Origin: Prosapia bicincta
Taxonomy: Eukaryota; Arthropoda; Insecta; Hemiptera; Cercopidae
DNA: 64,000 nt
Direction of reading: 5' to 3'
Assembly: GCA_036971475.1 (NCBI GenBank)
Contig: JBAIZL010000001.1
Location: 80,736,373-80,800,372 of the forward strand
Shown here: in pieces, positions 20,950-33,901 of the stretch
Layout: every line of letters begins with the position of its first letter
Position numbering within the stretch: position 1 is the stretch's first letter
Notes under the pieces: generated by a model
Seen by the model: only the letters and a program-made list of their open reading frames with translations
Told to the model about the DNA's origin: nothing
Database searches by the model: none
Made by a program: the position numbers and the translations under genes

Positions 20950-21569
20950 AATTAAATTCGTTCAGCAAAAAGTCATTCACAATACCGTAGCTTAGAAGAG
21001 ACATTCTTTGGTATATTAATATTAAAATGTGACTGGTATTTTTAAATCTATACAAATATACCGAAGTCATTATGGGAAAAAAAATTTTAATTGCTATGTC
21101 TATTGTTTTCAAATGTCTATAATTTGGAGAGGTTGTTTCCTTTGTCTGTTCGTTTGAGTGATTCGCATATACTCAGTCCTTCGTTTTACTGAGTAAGCTC
21201 ATCCCCCACTGCTACAGCACTACTTCATAGTGGGTCCACCACCGACCTGCAAAATGGCGTATGCACATTTCTTAAGCTGCCTATAAATGGTAATAAATCA
21301 TACTATGTTTCTATTACAGCTGTAATTCTATTTTTACATTGTGTCATAATTCTTGTCTTACATAGTGTTTGACCCTTAATTCTTCTACAGTCTAGTAAAG
21401 ACGTGCTTTACTTTGTTGGTTTCAGTGATAATATTTCTTGGTAGAAGTTTCAGTAGTAGCAGTGCTTGTGTGGTGCGTTTTTCCTAATAGTCGAGATGAA
21501 TGTGAGTCACAGGGAAATTTAAACTCTTGTCCCTTTTATTCTTGACCTGTGTTAGAGAGATCAGCCATC
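20351..21569. other. Spacer between the left inverted arm and the satellite
   Basis: Contains a pure AT microsatellite (20883-20947) directly followed by the second copy of the 29-bp segment. No gene recognised. ORFs with YIYIYI stretches come from the microsatellite. Confidence 0.5.
20883..20947. repeat. (AT)n microsatellite, about 65 bp
   Basis: Uninterrupted AT dinucleotides. Confidence 0.95.
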
Positions 21570-24500
21570 AGTGGTGGTACAGTAGGAATACGTTGGCACT
21601 ACATTGATACTACAGTTCCGCTACAGTGGCGCTACAATGGCACTATAGTGGGGCTACATTAGCACTACTCTGGAACTTTATTAGAATAAAGTGCCTGTAC
21701 AGTTGGCGCTACAGTGGTGCTACAGTAGCGCTACAGTGGCGCTACAATGGCACTATAGTGGGGCTACATTAGCACTACTCTTGAACTTTATTAGAATAAA
21801 GTGCCTCTACAGTTGGCGCTACAGTGGTGCTACAGTAGCGCTACAGTGGCGCTACAATGGCTTCATAGTGGGGCTACATTGGCACTACTGTGGAACTTTA
21901 TTAGAATACAGTGCCTCTACAGTTGGGGCTAGAGTGGCACTATAGTGGGGCTACATTAGCACTACTCTGGAACTTTATTAGAATACAGTGCCTCTACAGT
22001 TGGGGCTAGAGTGGCACTATAGTGGGGCTACATTAGCACTACTCTGGAACTTTATTAGAATAAAGTGCCTCTACAGTTAGCGCTACAGTGGTGCTACAGT
22101 AGCGCTACAGTGGGGCTACATTGGAACTACTGTGGAACTTTATTAGAATACAGTGCCTCTACAGTTGGGGATACAGTGGCACTATAGTGGGGCTACATTG
22201 GCACTACTGTGGAACTTTATTAGAATACAGTGCCCGTACAGTTGGCGCTACAGTGGTGCTACAGTGGCACTATAGTGGGGCTACATTGGCACTACTGTGG
22301 AACTTTAATAGAATACAGTGCCTCTACAGTTGGGGATACAGTAGCGCTACAGTGGGGCTACATTGGCACTACTGTGGAACTTTATTAGAATACAGTGCCT
22401 CTACAGTTGGGGCTAGAGTGGCACTATAGTGGGGCTACATTAGCACTACTCTGGAACTTTATTAGAATAAAGTGCCTCTACAGTTAGCGCTACAGTGGTG
22501 CTACAGTGGCACTATAGTGGGGCTACATTGGCACTACTGTGGAACTTTAATAGAATTCAGAGCCTCTACAGTTGGGGATACAGTAGCGCTACAGTGGGGC
22601 TACATTGGAACTACTGTGGAACTTTATTAGAATACAGTGCCTCTACAGTTGGGGATACAGTGGCACTATAGTGGGGCTACATTGGCACTACTGTGGAACT
22701 TTATTAGAATACAGTGCCCGTACAGTTGGCGCTACAGTGGTGCTACAGTGGCACTATAGTGGGGCTACATTGGCACTACTGTGGAACTTTAATAGAATAC
22801 AGTGCCTCTACAGTTGGGGATACAGTAGCGCTACAGTGGGGCTACATTGGCACTACTGTGGAACTTTATTAGAATACAGTGCCTCTACAGTTGGGGCTAG
22901 AGTGGCACTATAGTGGGGCTACATTGGCACTACTGTGGAACTTTATTAGAATACAGTGCCCGTACAGTTGGCGCTACAGTGGTGCTACAGTGGCACTATA
23001 GTGGGGCTACATTGGCACTACTGTGGAACTTTAATAGAATACAGTGCCTCTACAGTTGGGGATACAGTAGCGCTACAGTGGGGCTACATTGGCACTACTG
23101 TGGAACTTTAATAGAATACAGTGCCTCTACAGTTGGGGATACAGTAGCGCTACAGTGGGGCTACATTGGCACTACTCTGGAACTTTATTAGAATAAAGTG
23201 CCTCTACAGTTAGCGCTACAGTGGTGCTACAGTAGCGCTACAGTGGGGCTACATTGGAACTACTGTGGAACTTTAATAGAATACAGTGCCTCTACAGTTG
23301 GGGATACAGTAGCGCTACAGTGGGGCTACATTGGCACTACTGTGGAACTTTAATAGAATACAGTGCCTCTACAGTTGGGGATACAGTAGCGCTACAGTGG
23401 GGCTACATTGGCACTACTGTGGAACTTTAATAGAATACAGTGCCTCTACAGTTGGGGATACAGTGGCACTATAGTGGGGCTACATTGGCACTACTGTGGA
23501 ACTTTATTAGAATACAGTGCCTCTACAGTTGGGGATACAGTAGCGCTACAGTGGGGCTACATTGGCACTACTGTGGAACTTTATTAGAATACAGTGCCCG
23601 TACAGTTGGCGCTACAGTGGTGCTACAGTGGCACTATAGTGGGGCTACATTGGCACTACTGTGGAACTTTAATAGAATAGAGTGCCTCTACAGTTGGGGC
23701 TAGAGTGGCACTATAGTGGGGCTACATTGGCACTACTGTGGAACTTTATTAGAATACAGTGCCTCTACAGTTGGCGCTACAGTGGTGCTACAGTAGCGCT
23801 ACAGTGGCGCTACAATAGCATTATAGTGGGGCTACATTGGCACTACTGTGGAACTTTATTAGAATACAGTGCCTCTACAGTTGGGGCTAGAGTGGCACTA
23901 TAGTGGGGCTACATTGGCACTACTGTGGAACTTTATTAGAATACAGTGCCTCTACAGTTGGCGCTAGAGTGGTGCTACAGTGGCACTATAGTGGGGCTAC
24001 ATTGGAACTACTGTGGAACTTTATTAGAATACAGTGCCCGTACAGTTGGCGCTACAGTGGTGCTACAGTGGCACTATAGTGGGGCTACATTGGCACTACT
24101 GTGGAACTTATTAGAATACAGTGCCCGTACAGTTGGCGCTACAGTGGTGCTACAGTGGCACTATAGTGGGGCTACATTGGCACTACTGTGGAACTTTAAT
24201 AGAATACAGTGCCTCTACAGTTGGGGCTAGAGTGGCACTATAGTGGGGCTACATTGGCACTACTGTGGAACTTTATTAGAATACAGTGCCTCTACAGTTG
24301 GCGCTACAGTGGTGCTACAGTAGCGCTACAGTGGCGCTACAATAGCATTATAGTGGGGCTACATTGGCACTACTGTGGAACTTTATTAGAATACAGTGCC
24401 TCTACAGTTGGGGCTAGAGTGGCACTATAGTGGGGCTACATTGGCACTACTGTGGAACTTGATTAGAATACAGTGCCTCTACAGTTGGCGCTACAGTGGT

Positions 24501-27500
24501 GCTACAGTGGCACTATAGTGGGGCTACATTGGAACTACTGTGGAACTTTATTAGAATACAGTGCCTCTACAGATGGGGATACAGTGGCACTACAGTGGGG
24601 CTACATTGGCACTACTGTGCAACTTTATTAGAATACAGTGCCTCTACAGTTGGGGCTACAGTAGCGCTACAGTGACACTATATTGGTGCTACATTGGCAC
24701 TAATGTGCAACTTTATTAGAATACAGTGCCTCTACAGTTGGCGCTACAGTGGTGCTACAGTAGCGCTACAGTGGCGCTACAATAGCATTATAGTGGGGCT
24801 ACATTGGCACTACTGTGGAACTTTATTAGAATACAGTGCCTCTACAGTTGGGGCTAGAGTGGCACTATAGTGGGGCTACATTGGCACTACTGTGGAACTT
24901 TATTAGAATACAGTGCCTCTACAGTTGACGCTACAGTGGTGCTACAGTGGCACTATAGTGGGGCTACATTGGAACTACTGTGGAACTTTATTAGAATACA
25001 GTGCCTCTACAGATGGGGATACAGTGGCACTACAGTGGGGCTACATTGGCACTACTGTGCAACTTTATTAGAATACAGTGCCTCTACAGTTGGGGCTACA
25101 GTAGCGCTACAGTGACACTATATTGGGGCTACATTGGCACTACTGTGCAACTTTATTAGAATACAGTGCCTCTACAGTTGGGGCTACAGTGGTGTTACAG
25201 TAGCGCTACAGTGGCACTATAGTGGGGCTACATTGGCACTACTGTGCAACTTTATTAGAATACAGTGCCTCTACAGTTGGGGCTACAGTGGTGTTACAGT
25301 AGCGCTACAGTGGCACTATATTGGGGCTATATTGGCATTACTGTGGAACTTTTTTAGAATACAGTGCCTCTACAGTTGGGGCTACAGTGGTGCTACAGTG
25401 GCACTATAGTGGGGCTACATTGGCACTACTGTGGAACTTTATTAGAATACAGTGCCTCTACAGTTGGGGCTACAGTGGTGTTACAGTAGCGCTACAGTGG
25501 CACTATATTGGGGCTATATTGGCATTACTGTGGAACTTTTTTAGAATACAGTGCCTCTACAGTTGGGGCTACAGTGGTGCTACAGTGGCACTATAGTGGG
25601 GCTACATTGGCACTACTGTGGAACTTTATTAGAATACAGTGCCTCTACAGTTGGGGCTACAGTGGTGCTACAGTGGCACTATAGTGGGGCTACATTGGCA
25701 CTACTGTGGAACTTTTTTAGAATACAGTGCCTCTACAGTTGGGGCTACAGTGGTGCTACAGTGGCACTATAGTGGGGCTACATTGGCACTACTGTGGAAC
25801 TTTATTAGAATACAGTGCCTCTACAGTTGGGGCTACAGTGGTGTTACAGTAGCGCTACAGTGGCACTATATTGGGGCTATATTGGCATTACTGTGGAACT
25901 TTTTTAGAATACAGTGCCTCTACAGTTGGGGCTACAGTGGTGCTACAGTGGCACTATAGTGGGGCTACATTGGCACTACTGTGGAACTTTATTAGAATAC
26001 AGTGCCTCTACAGTTGGGGCTACAGTGGTGTTACAGTAGCGCTACAGTGGCACTATATTGGGGCTATATTGGCATTACTGTGGAACTTTTTTAGAATACA
26101 GTGCCTCTACAGTTGGGGCTACAGTGGTGCTACAGTGGCACTATAGTGGGGCTACATTGGCACTACTGTGGAACTTTATTAGAATACAGTGCCTCTACAG
26201 TTGGGGCTACAGTGGTGTTACAGTAGCGCTACAGTGGCACTATATTGGGGCTATATTGGCATTACTGTGGAACTTTTTTAGAATACAGTGCCTCTACAGT
26301 TGGGGCTACAGTGGTGCTACAGTGGCACTATAGTGGGGCTACATTGGCACTACTGTGGAACTTTATTAGAATACAGTGCCTCTACAGTTGGGGCTACAGT
26401 GGTGCTACAGTGGCACTATAGTGGGGCTACATTGGCACTACTGTGGAACTTTATTAGAATACAGTGCCTCTACAGTTGGCGCTACAGTGGTGCTACAGTA
26501 GCGCTACAGTGGCGCTACAATAGCATTATAGTGGGGCTACATTGGCACTACTGTGGAACTTTATTAGAATACAGTGCCTCTACAGTTGGGGCTAGAGTGG
26601 CACTATAGTGGGGCTACATTGGCACTACTGTGGAACTTTATTAAAATACAGTGCCTCTACAGTTGGCGCTACAGTGGTGCTACAGTGGCACTATAGTTTG
26701 GCTACATTGGAACTACTGTGGAACTTTATTAGAATACAGTGCCTCTACAGATGGGGATACAGTGGCACTACAGTGGGGCTACATTGGCACTACTGTGCAA
26801 CTTTATTAGAATACAGTGCCTCTACAGTTGGGGCTACAGTAGCGCTACAGTGACACTATATTGGGGCTACATTGGCACTACTGTGCAACTTTATTAGAAT
26901 ACAGTGCCTCTACAGTTGGCGCTACAGTGGTGCTACAGTAGCGCTACAGTGGCGCTACAATAGCATTATAGTGGGGCTACATTGGCACTACTCTGGAACT
27001 TTATTAGAATACAGTGCCTCTACAGTTGGGGCTACAGTGGCACTATAGTGGGGCTACATTGGCACTACTGTGGAACTTTATTAGAATACAGTGCCTCTAC
27101 AGTTGGCGCTACAGTGGTGCTACAGTGGCACTATAGTGGGGCTACATTGGAACTACTGTGGAACTTTATTAGAATACAGTGCCTCTACAGATGGGGATAC
27201 AGTGGCACTACAGTGGGGCTACATTGGCACTACTGTGCAACTTTATTAGAATACAGTGCCTCTACAGTTGGGGCTACAGTAGCGCTACAGTGACACTATA
27301 TTGGGGCTACATTGACACTACTGTGCAACTTTATTAGAATACAGTGCCTCTACAGTTGGGGCTACAGTGGTGTTACAGTAGCGCTACAGTGGCACTATAG
27401 TGGGGCTACATTGGCACTACTGTGCAACTTTATTAGAATACAGTGCCTCTACAGTTGGGGCTACAGTGGTGTTACAGTAGCGCTACAGTGGCACTATAGT

Positions 27501-30500
27501 GGGGCTACATTGGCACTACTGTGCAACTTTATTAGAATACAGTGCCTCTACAGTTGGGGCTACAGTGGTGCTACAGTAGCCCTACAGTGGCACTATAGTG
27601 GGGCTACATTGGCACTACTGTGCAACTTTATTAGAATACAGTGCCTCTACAGTTGGGGCTACAGTGGTGCTACAGTAGCCCTACAGTGGCTCTATAGTGG
27701 GGCTACATTGGCACTACTGTGCAACTTTATTAGAATACAGTGCCTCTACAGTTGGGGCTACAGTGGTGTTACAGTAGCGCTACAGTGGCACTATAGTGGG
27801 GCTACATTGGCACTACTGTGCAACTTTATTAGAATACAGTGCCTCTACAGTTGGGGCTACAGTGGTGCTACAGTAGCCCTACAGTGGCACTATAGTGGGG
27901 CTACATTGGCACTACTGTGCAACTTTATTAGAATACAGTGCCTCTACAGTTGGGGCTACAGTGGTGTTACAGTAGCGCTACAGTGGCACTATAGTGGGGC
28001 TATATTGGCATTACTGTGGAACTTTTTTAGAATACAGTGCCTCTACAGTTGGGGCTACAGTGGTGCTACAGTAGCCCTACAGTGGCACTATAGTGGGGCT
28101 ACATTGGCACTACTGTGCAACTTTATTAGAATACAGTGCCTCTACAGTTGGGGCTACAGTGGTGTTACAGTAGCGCTACAGTGGCACTATAGTGGGGCTA
28201 TATTGGCATTACTGTGGAACTTTTTTAGAATACAGTGCCTCTACGGGGCTACAGTGGTGCTACAGTAGCCCTACAGTGTCACTATAGTGGGGCTACATTG
28301 GCATTACTGTGCAACTTTATTAGAATACAGTGCCTCTACAGTTGGGGCTACAGTGGTGCTACAGTAGCCCTACAGTGGCACTATAGTGGGGCTACATTGG
28401 CACTACTGTGCAACTTTATTAGAATACAGTGCCTCTACAGTTGGGGCTACAGTGGTGTTACAGTAGCGCTACAGTGGCACTATAGTGGGGCTATATTGGC
28501 ATTACTGTGGAACTTTTTTAGAATACAGTGCCTCTACAGTTGGGGCTACAGTGGTGCTACAGTAGCGCTACAGTGGCACTATAGTGGGGCTATATTGGCA
28601 TTACTGTGGAACTTTTTTAGAATACAGTGCCTCTACAGTTGGGGCTACAGTGGTGCTACAGTAGCCCTACAGTGGCACTATAGTGGGGCTACATTGGCAT
28701 TACTGTGCAACTTTATTAGAATACAGTGCCTCTACAGTTGGGGCTACAGTGCCGCTATAGTAGCACTACAGTGGCACTATAGTGGGGCTACATTGGCATT
28801 ACTGTGCAACTTTATTAGAATACAGTGCCTCTACAGTTGGGGCTACAGTGCCGCTATAGTAGCACTACAGTGGCACTATAGTGGGGCTATATTGGCATTA
28901 CTGTGCAACTTTATTAGAATACAGTGCCTCTACAGTTGGGGCTACAGTGCCGCTATAGTAGCACTACAGTGGCACTATAGTGGGGCTACATTGGCATTAC
29001 TGTGCAACTTTATTAGAATACAGTGCCTCTACAGTTGGGGCTACAGTGCCGCTATAGTAGCACTACAGTGGCACTATAGTGGGGCTACATTGGCATTACT
29101 GTGCAACTTTATTAGAATACAGTGCCTCTACAGTTGGGGCTACAGTGCCGCTATAGTAGCACTACAGTGGCACTATAGTGGGGCTACATTGGCATTACTG
29201 TGCAACTTTATTAGAATACAGTGCCTCTACAGTTGGGGCTACAGTGCCGCTATAGTAGCACTACAGTGGCACTATAGTGGGGCTACATTGGCATTACTGT
29301 GCAACTTTATTAGAATACAGTGCCTCTACAGTTGGGGCTACAGTGCCGCTATAGTAGCACTACAGTGGCACTATAGTGGGGCTACATTGGCATTACTGTG
29401 CAACTTTATTAGAATACAGTGCCTCTACAGTTGGGGCTACAGTGCCGCTATAGTAGCACTACAGTGGCACTATAGTGGGGCTACATTGGCATTACTGTGC
29501 AACTTTATTAGAATACAGTGCCTCTACAGTTGGGGCTACAGTGCCGCTATAGTAGCACTACAGTGGCACTATAGTGGGGCTACATTGGCATTACTGTGCA
29601 ACTTTATTAGAATACAGTGCCTCTACAGTTGGGGCTACAGTGCCGCTATAGTAGCACTACAGTGGCACTATAGTGGGGCTACATTGGCATTACTGTGCAA
29701 CTTTATTAGAATACAGTGCCTCTACAGTTGGGACTACAGTGCCGCTATAGTAGCACTACAGTGGCACTATAGTGGGGCTACATTGGCATTACTGTGCAAC
29801 TTTATTAGAATACAGTGCCTCTACAGTTGGGGCTACAGTGCCGCTATAGTAGCACTACAGTGGCACTATAGTGGGGCTACATTGGCATTACTGTGCAACT
29901 TTATTAGAATACAGTGCCTCTACAGTTGGGGCTACAGTGCCGCTATAGTAGCACTACAGTGGCACTATAGTGGGGCTATATTGGCATTACTGTGCAACTT
30001 TATTAGAATACAGTGCCTCTACAGTTGGGGCTACAGTGCCGCTATAGTAGCACTACAGTGGCACTATAGTGGGGCTACATTGGCATTACTGTGCAACTTT
30101 ATTAGAATACAGTGCCTCTACAGTTGGGGCTACAGTGCCGCTATAGTAGCACTACAGTGGCACTATAGTGGGGCTATATTGGCATTACTGTGCAACTTTA
30201 TTAGAATACAGTGCCTCTACAGTTGGGGCTACAGTGCCGCTATAGTAGCACTACAGTGGCACTATAGTGGGGCTACATTGGCATTACTGTGCAACTTTAT
30301 TAGAATACAGTGCCTCTACAGTTGGGGCTACAGTGCCGCTATAGTAGCACTACAGTGGCACTATAGTGGGGCTATATTGGCATTACTGTGCAACTTTATT
30401 AGAATACAGTGCCTCTACAGTTGGGGCTACAGTGCCGCTATAGTAGCACTACAGTGGCACTATAGTGGGGCTATATTGGCATTACTGTGCAACTTTATTA

Positions 30501-30990
30501 GAATACAGTGCCTCTACAGTTGGGGCTACAGTGCCGCTATAGTAGCACTACAGTGGCACTATAGTGGGGCTATATTGGCATTACTGTGCAACTTTATTAG
30601 AATACAGTGCCTCTACAGTTGGGGCTACAGTGCCGCTATAGTAGCACTACAGTGGCACTATAGTGGGGCTATATTGGCATTACTGTGCAACTTTATTAGA
30701 ATACAGTGCCTCTACAGTTGGGGCTACAGTGCCGCTATAGTAGCACTACAGTGGCTGTACAATGACCCTACAGTGACGCTAAGTTACTTTACTGTGGCTA
30801 AAAGGGTGCTACAGTAGCGCTACATCGACAGTACAATGAGGCGGCATTTGCTCTACGATGGTACTACAGTTGTACTACTTTAGGCCTACAGTGCCGATAC
30901 AATAACACTACAGTGGCGCTAAGTTACGCTACTGTGTCGCTACTGTACCGCTAAAAAGGCCCTACAGTGGAGCTACAGTTTGGCTACATA
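21570..30990. repeat. Hierarchical satellite of 77/88/99-bp units built from 11-mers
   Basis: About 9.4 kb of roughly 100 tandem units. Each unit splits into consecutive 11-bp words of the form GTGGNRCTACA (for example GTGGTGCTACA, GTAGCGCTACA, GTGGGGCTACA, TTGGCACTACT, GTGGAACTTTA), plus a 10-bp ATTAGAATACA-type and a 12-bp GTGCCTCTACAG word. Unit lengths differ by whole 11-mers: 77 bp (23056 to 23133), 88 bp (25551 to 25639), 99 bp (28741 to 28840). The left half is a mosaic of unit types and the right end is homogeneous. The edges (21570-21690 and 30740-30990) contain only diverged 11-mer words, presumably the ancestral state. Multiples of 99 bp keep one frame open, which explains ORFs of up to 860 codons. 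These are not genes. Confidence 0.95.
28741..30737. repeat. Homogenised 99-bp sub-array
   Basis: GGGCTACAGTGCCGCTATAG recurs at exact 99-bp steps from 28741 to 30721 (20 intervals) with no indel. Variation is almost confined to one C/T site (CTACATTGG or CTATATTGG) plus one GGACTAC variant near 29731. This indicates recent expansion or gene conversion. Confidence 0.93.
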
Positions 30991-31163
30991 ATTTGACGTT
31001 TTAGAAGTTTATTGCAAGATTTGAGCTTAAGTTAAAATAAACTTTCAAATTTGGAAACCTTTTTCAGTAAATTAAATACACTAAGCTCATGTTACTGAAT
31101 GCAACCTTATAGTGGCTCTAGTTTACTCAATTAGGCAAATAAAATGACTGTATTTGCTATAAA

Positions 31164-31422
31164 ATGGTAGCTGTACACTCTTGCATGTAGTATCACCCTT
31201 TTCCACTTATTCTCAACAATAAAGCAAGTCCTAGTGTTTTATAATCCCTCACTAAAAGCACTGATACGAATTACGTTCACATCCTGGATTCGCATTTAAC
31301 ATTATTTCAACAGTTATTTATAACTCTCGTATGGCTTGAAGGTAATTTTGCCGGTTGAGACTTTCACTCAGCAAGTGTGCAAATTTACAGTTGTACGCAT
31401 TTAAGTTTGAGCCCATATTATT
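31164..31422 (-). repeat. Right arm of the long inverted repeat flanking the satellite
   Basis: Reverse complement of 20091-20350 with about 8 substitutions and no indel seen. It lies about 170 bp beyond the end of the satellite. Confidence 0.9.
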
Positions 31423-32188
31423 TTTACAACCAAAGCTGTTAGAATGCGTGTTATAACGGGGAGGGATTCGTTTTATCCTTAAATTTTAAATGTTACAGAA
31501 TTATAATATTACTAAAAGGAAAATAAACTAAACGTGGAATAACAAACTATATAATTACTTCATAATAGCTATAACAATATTACGAGTTACACGTGTCATG
31601 GTGCAGACCAAATCCCGGCTAAATTAATTAATTATCGATGGAAAGTAGGGCGCTAAGATGCATAAACTTTAGATTAGTTGACTTTAAACAAATGTGGTTT
31701 GTTAGAGAAATGTAAAGAAATTTAGCTAGTATAACGTTAATGGAACTTATTGATATTAAAGTTTTTCAACATGAGTATTTTTTTTTAAATTTCATTAATA
31801 TTTAAGAACGATTAAAAAAAAATATCTAAATTGATTTAAAGAAAACATCAACTACTTACCTTTATTATTAACCGAATACTTAAAAACTGTAGAAAAACTA
31901 GCCTGTTTATTAGTATTTTACATAGCTTTCTATTTAAATTATAGTCCTCATATTATGACAATCCTCAAGACTGATTTTTCTTAGCGGGATGTATCTATCA
32001 TATTTTAGGCATCACTTCCACCTTACTGTCACAAAGCATGCAACATATATTTACCTTATTCCTTACACCCTCCGCATTTCTTCCACTTTTCTGCGCCCTC
32101 CGTACTTTATACCCTGCACTACATTTATACCCTAAAGACTTTCTCCTAAACTTACGCTGCCTTTTCTCCCTGTACTCCCATCTCTACC
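31423..32188. other. No gene recognised
   Basis: AT-rich sequence, then a more C-rich stretch leading into the 131-bp array. Confidence 0.5.
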
Positions 32189-32585
32189 TGCATTCTTCGT
32201 ACGACCTCCACTATCTTTTTCCTGTTCTGTTAGTACATCCTATACCTTTTGTACTACATATACTCTCTTAACACTTTACACTCCATGAACTCCATTCTCC
32301 TGATATATTGTGTATGGCCTGCATTCTTCGTACGACCTCCACTATCTTTTTCCTGTTCTGTTAGTACATCCTATACCTTTTGTACTACATATACTCTCTT
32401 AACACTTTACACTCCATGAACTCCATTCTCCTGATATATTGTGTATGGCCTGCATTCTTCGTACGACCTCCACTATATTTTTCCTGTTCTGTTAGTACAT
32501 CCTATACCTTTTGTACTACATATACTCTCTTAACACTTTACACTCCATGTACTCCATTTTCCTGATGTATTGGGTATGACCTGCA
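32189..32585. repeat. Tandem array, 131-bp unit, about 3 copies
   Basis: CATTCTTCGTACGACC recurs at 32191, 32322 and 32453. The array fades near 32585. Pyrimidine-rich ORFs across it (32038-32815) are by-products of the repeat. Confidence 0.92.
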
Positions 32586-33893
32586 ATTACCCTACATCCT
32601 GTTCGTTTAATGTTTCTTGTACCTCTTGTATATGCTACACTCTCTGTACTCCTTTCATGTCCCTCATTTCTGCACTGCCATCATCTTTTGTGCCTCCTTA
32701 TAATAGATTAATTTCATCTATTTTCTCATTCATTAACGACTCTTCGAATAATCTGCCTGATATCCTACACAATTCAAGACGAAAAATACATTTATTTCTG
32801 TACCTACTTCGGTGATAATGTCAAACTTTTAAAGTTAATAATTTGAAAATTAAAACGTCGCCTAGCCACCAAAATTGCCTGAAGTCAAATAAACTCTGTT
32901 ACCTAACTTTTCAAAATATTTTAAATATAACATTGAATTGCCTTGTACTAAAGTGAAGTTATGAACAAGTTATAAATAATCGATTTTTCACTCTATAAGA
33001 TTTATTTGCCTATAGACTATTACGAATAGTAAATATTTAAAAGATTGAGTGGTGCGAATCCAATTAATTGTTACATGAGACGGTTTTTTAAAAGTTATTA
33101 CAAATATTCTTTTCCAATCTTTAGGCAGATTTAAAAATATTTTTTAACATTTATTAATGTTAATACTTGTAATAACCGACTGTTACGGTTACTTTTTTGT
33201 TGTTTTTCGGTTATATTACTTAACAACCCAAAGCAAACTATGTAGGACTTTGTGTGAATTACATTCATTTTAGTATTACGGAAGGCACGCGTAAAGGTTT
33301 TACTTGGGAAGGTAGTTTCTATACTAACCGACATTTAAGTTTACTCATCAGAAGATTACTGGTTTTGTTAGGGAAAGCTAAACAGGCAAACACCAATTAC
33401 ACAATAATCAGGATTCCCAAAATTCCCCTGTTTAATTTCCCTTGAGAACACAACGTTACATATTAAAATTAAAGATTTCAGATAACGCAAATGTATCTGT
33501 GCTTCAGACTCGGATACTGAAGTCGGATGTTAGCAATTCTGTGCACTGTCACTAAGTAATTCTGAATTAATTTCAACTTCTAAAGTTTGCTGTCACACTA
33601 TCAAGATCTGTTCCAGTTGTTTTACTTTGAAATATATGCTAACTGCAACAGAAACTGAATTTCCTACAGTTAAAACATTATTTAATCCTCTGTTGTACAT
33701 GTAAGAACTGTTCGAAGTTATTGAAAAATCTACTCAAATTTATTGCACATTTTTATTGTTCAAAGTTTCAATAAATTGTTCAACAATCATTTACATGTTT
33801 GAGTACAATATTTTACTATAAAGTTTGTTAAAGTTACAGTTAAAAACAATTGATATTGTTAAATAAAAATGTTTGTACGAATAGAATATAAAT
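32586..33893. other. No gene recognised
   Basis: AT-rich DNA. A small plus-strand ORF (33254-33445) has no recognisable domain. Confidence 0.45.
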
Positions 33894-33901
33894 ATTTTAA
33901 G

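Noticed and set aside
27312..30817. ORFs of 318 and 860 codons
   Set aside because: They lie wholly within the 99-bp satellite and exist because 99 is divisible by three. Smaller relatives elsewhere in the array arise the same way.
32038..32815. Three consecutive hydrophobic plus-strand ORFs
   Set aside because: They span the 131-bp pyrimidine-rich array and shift frame between copies.
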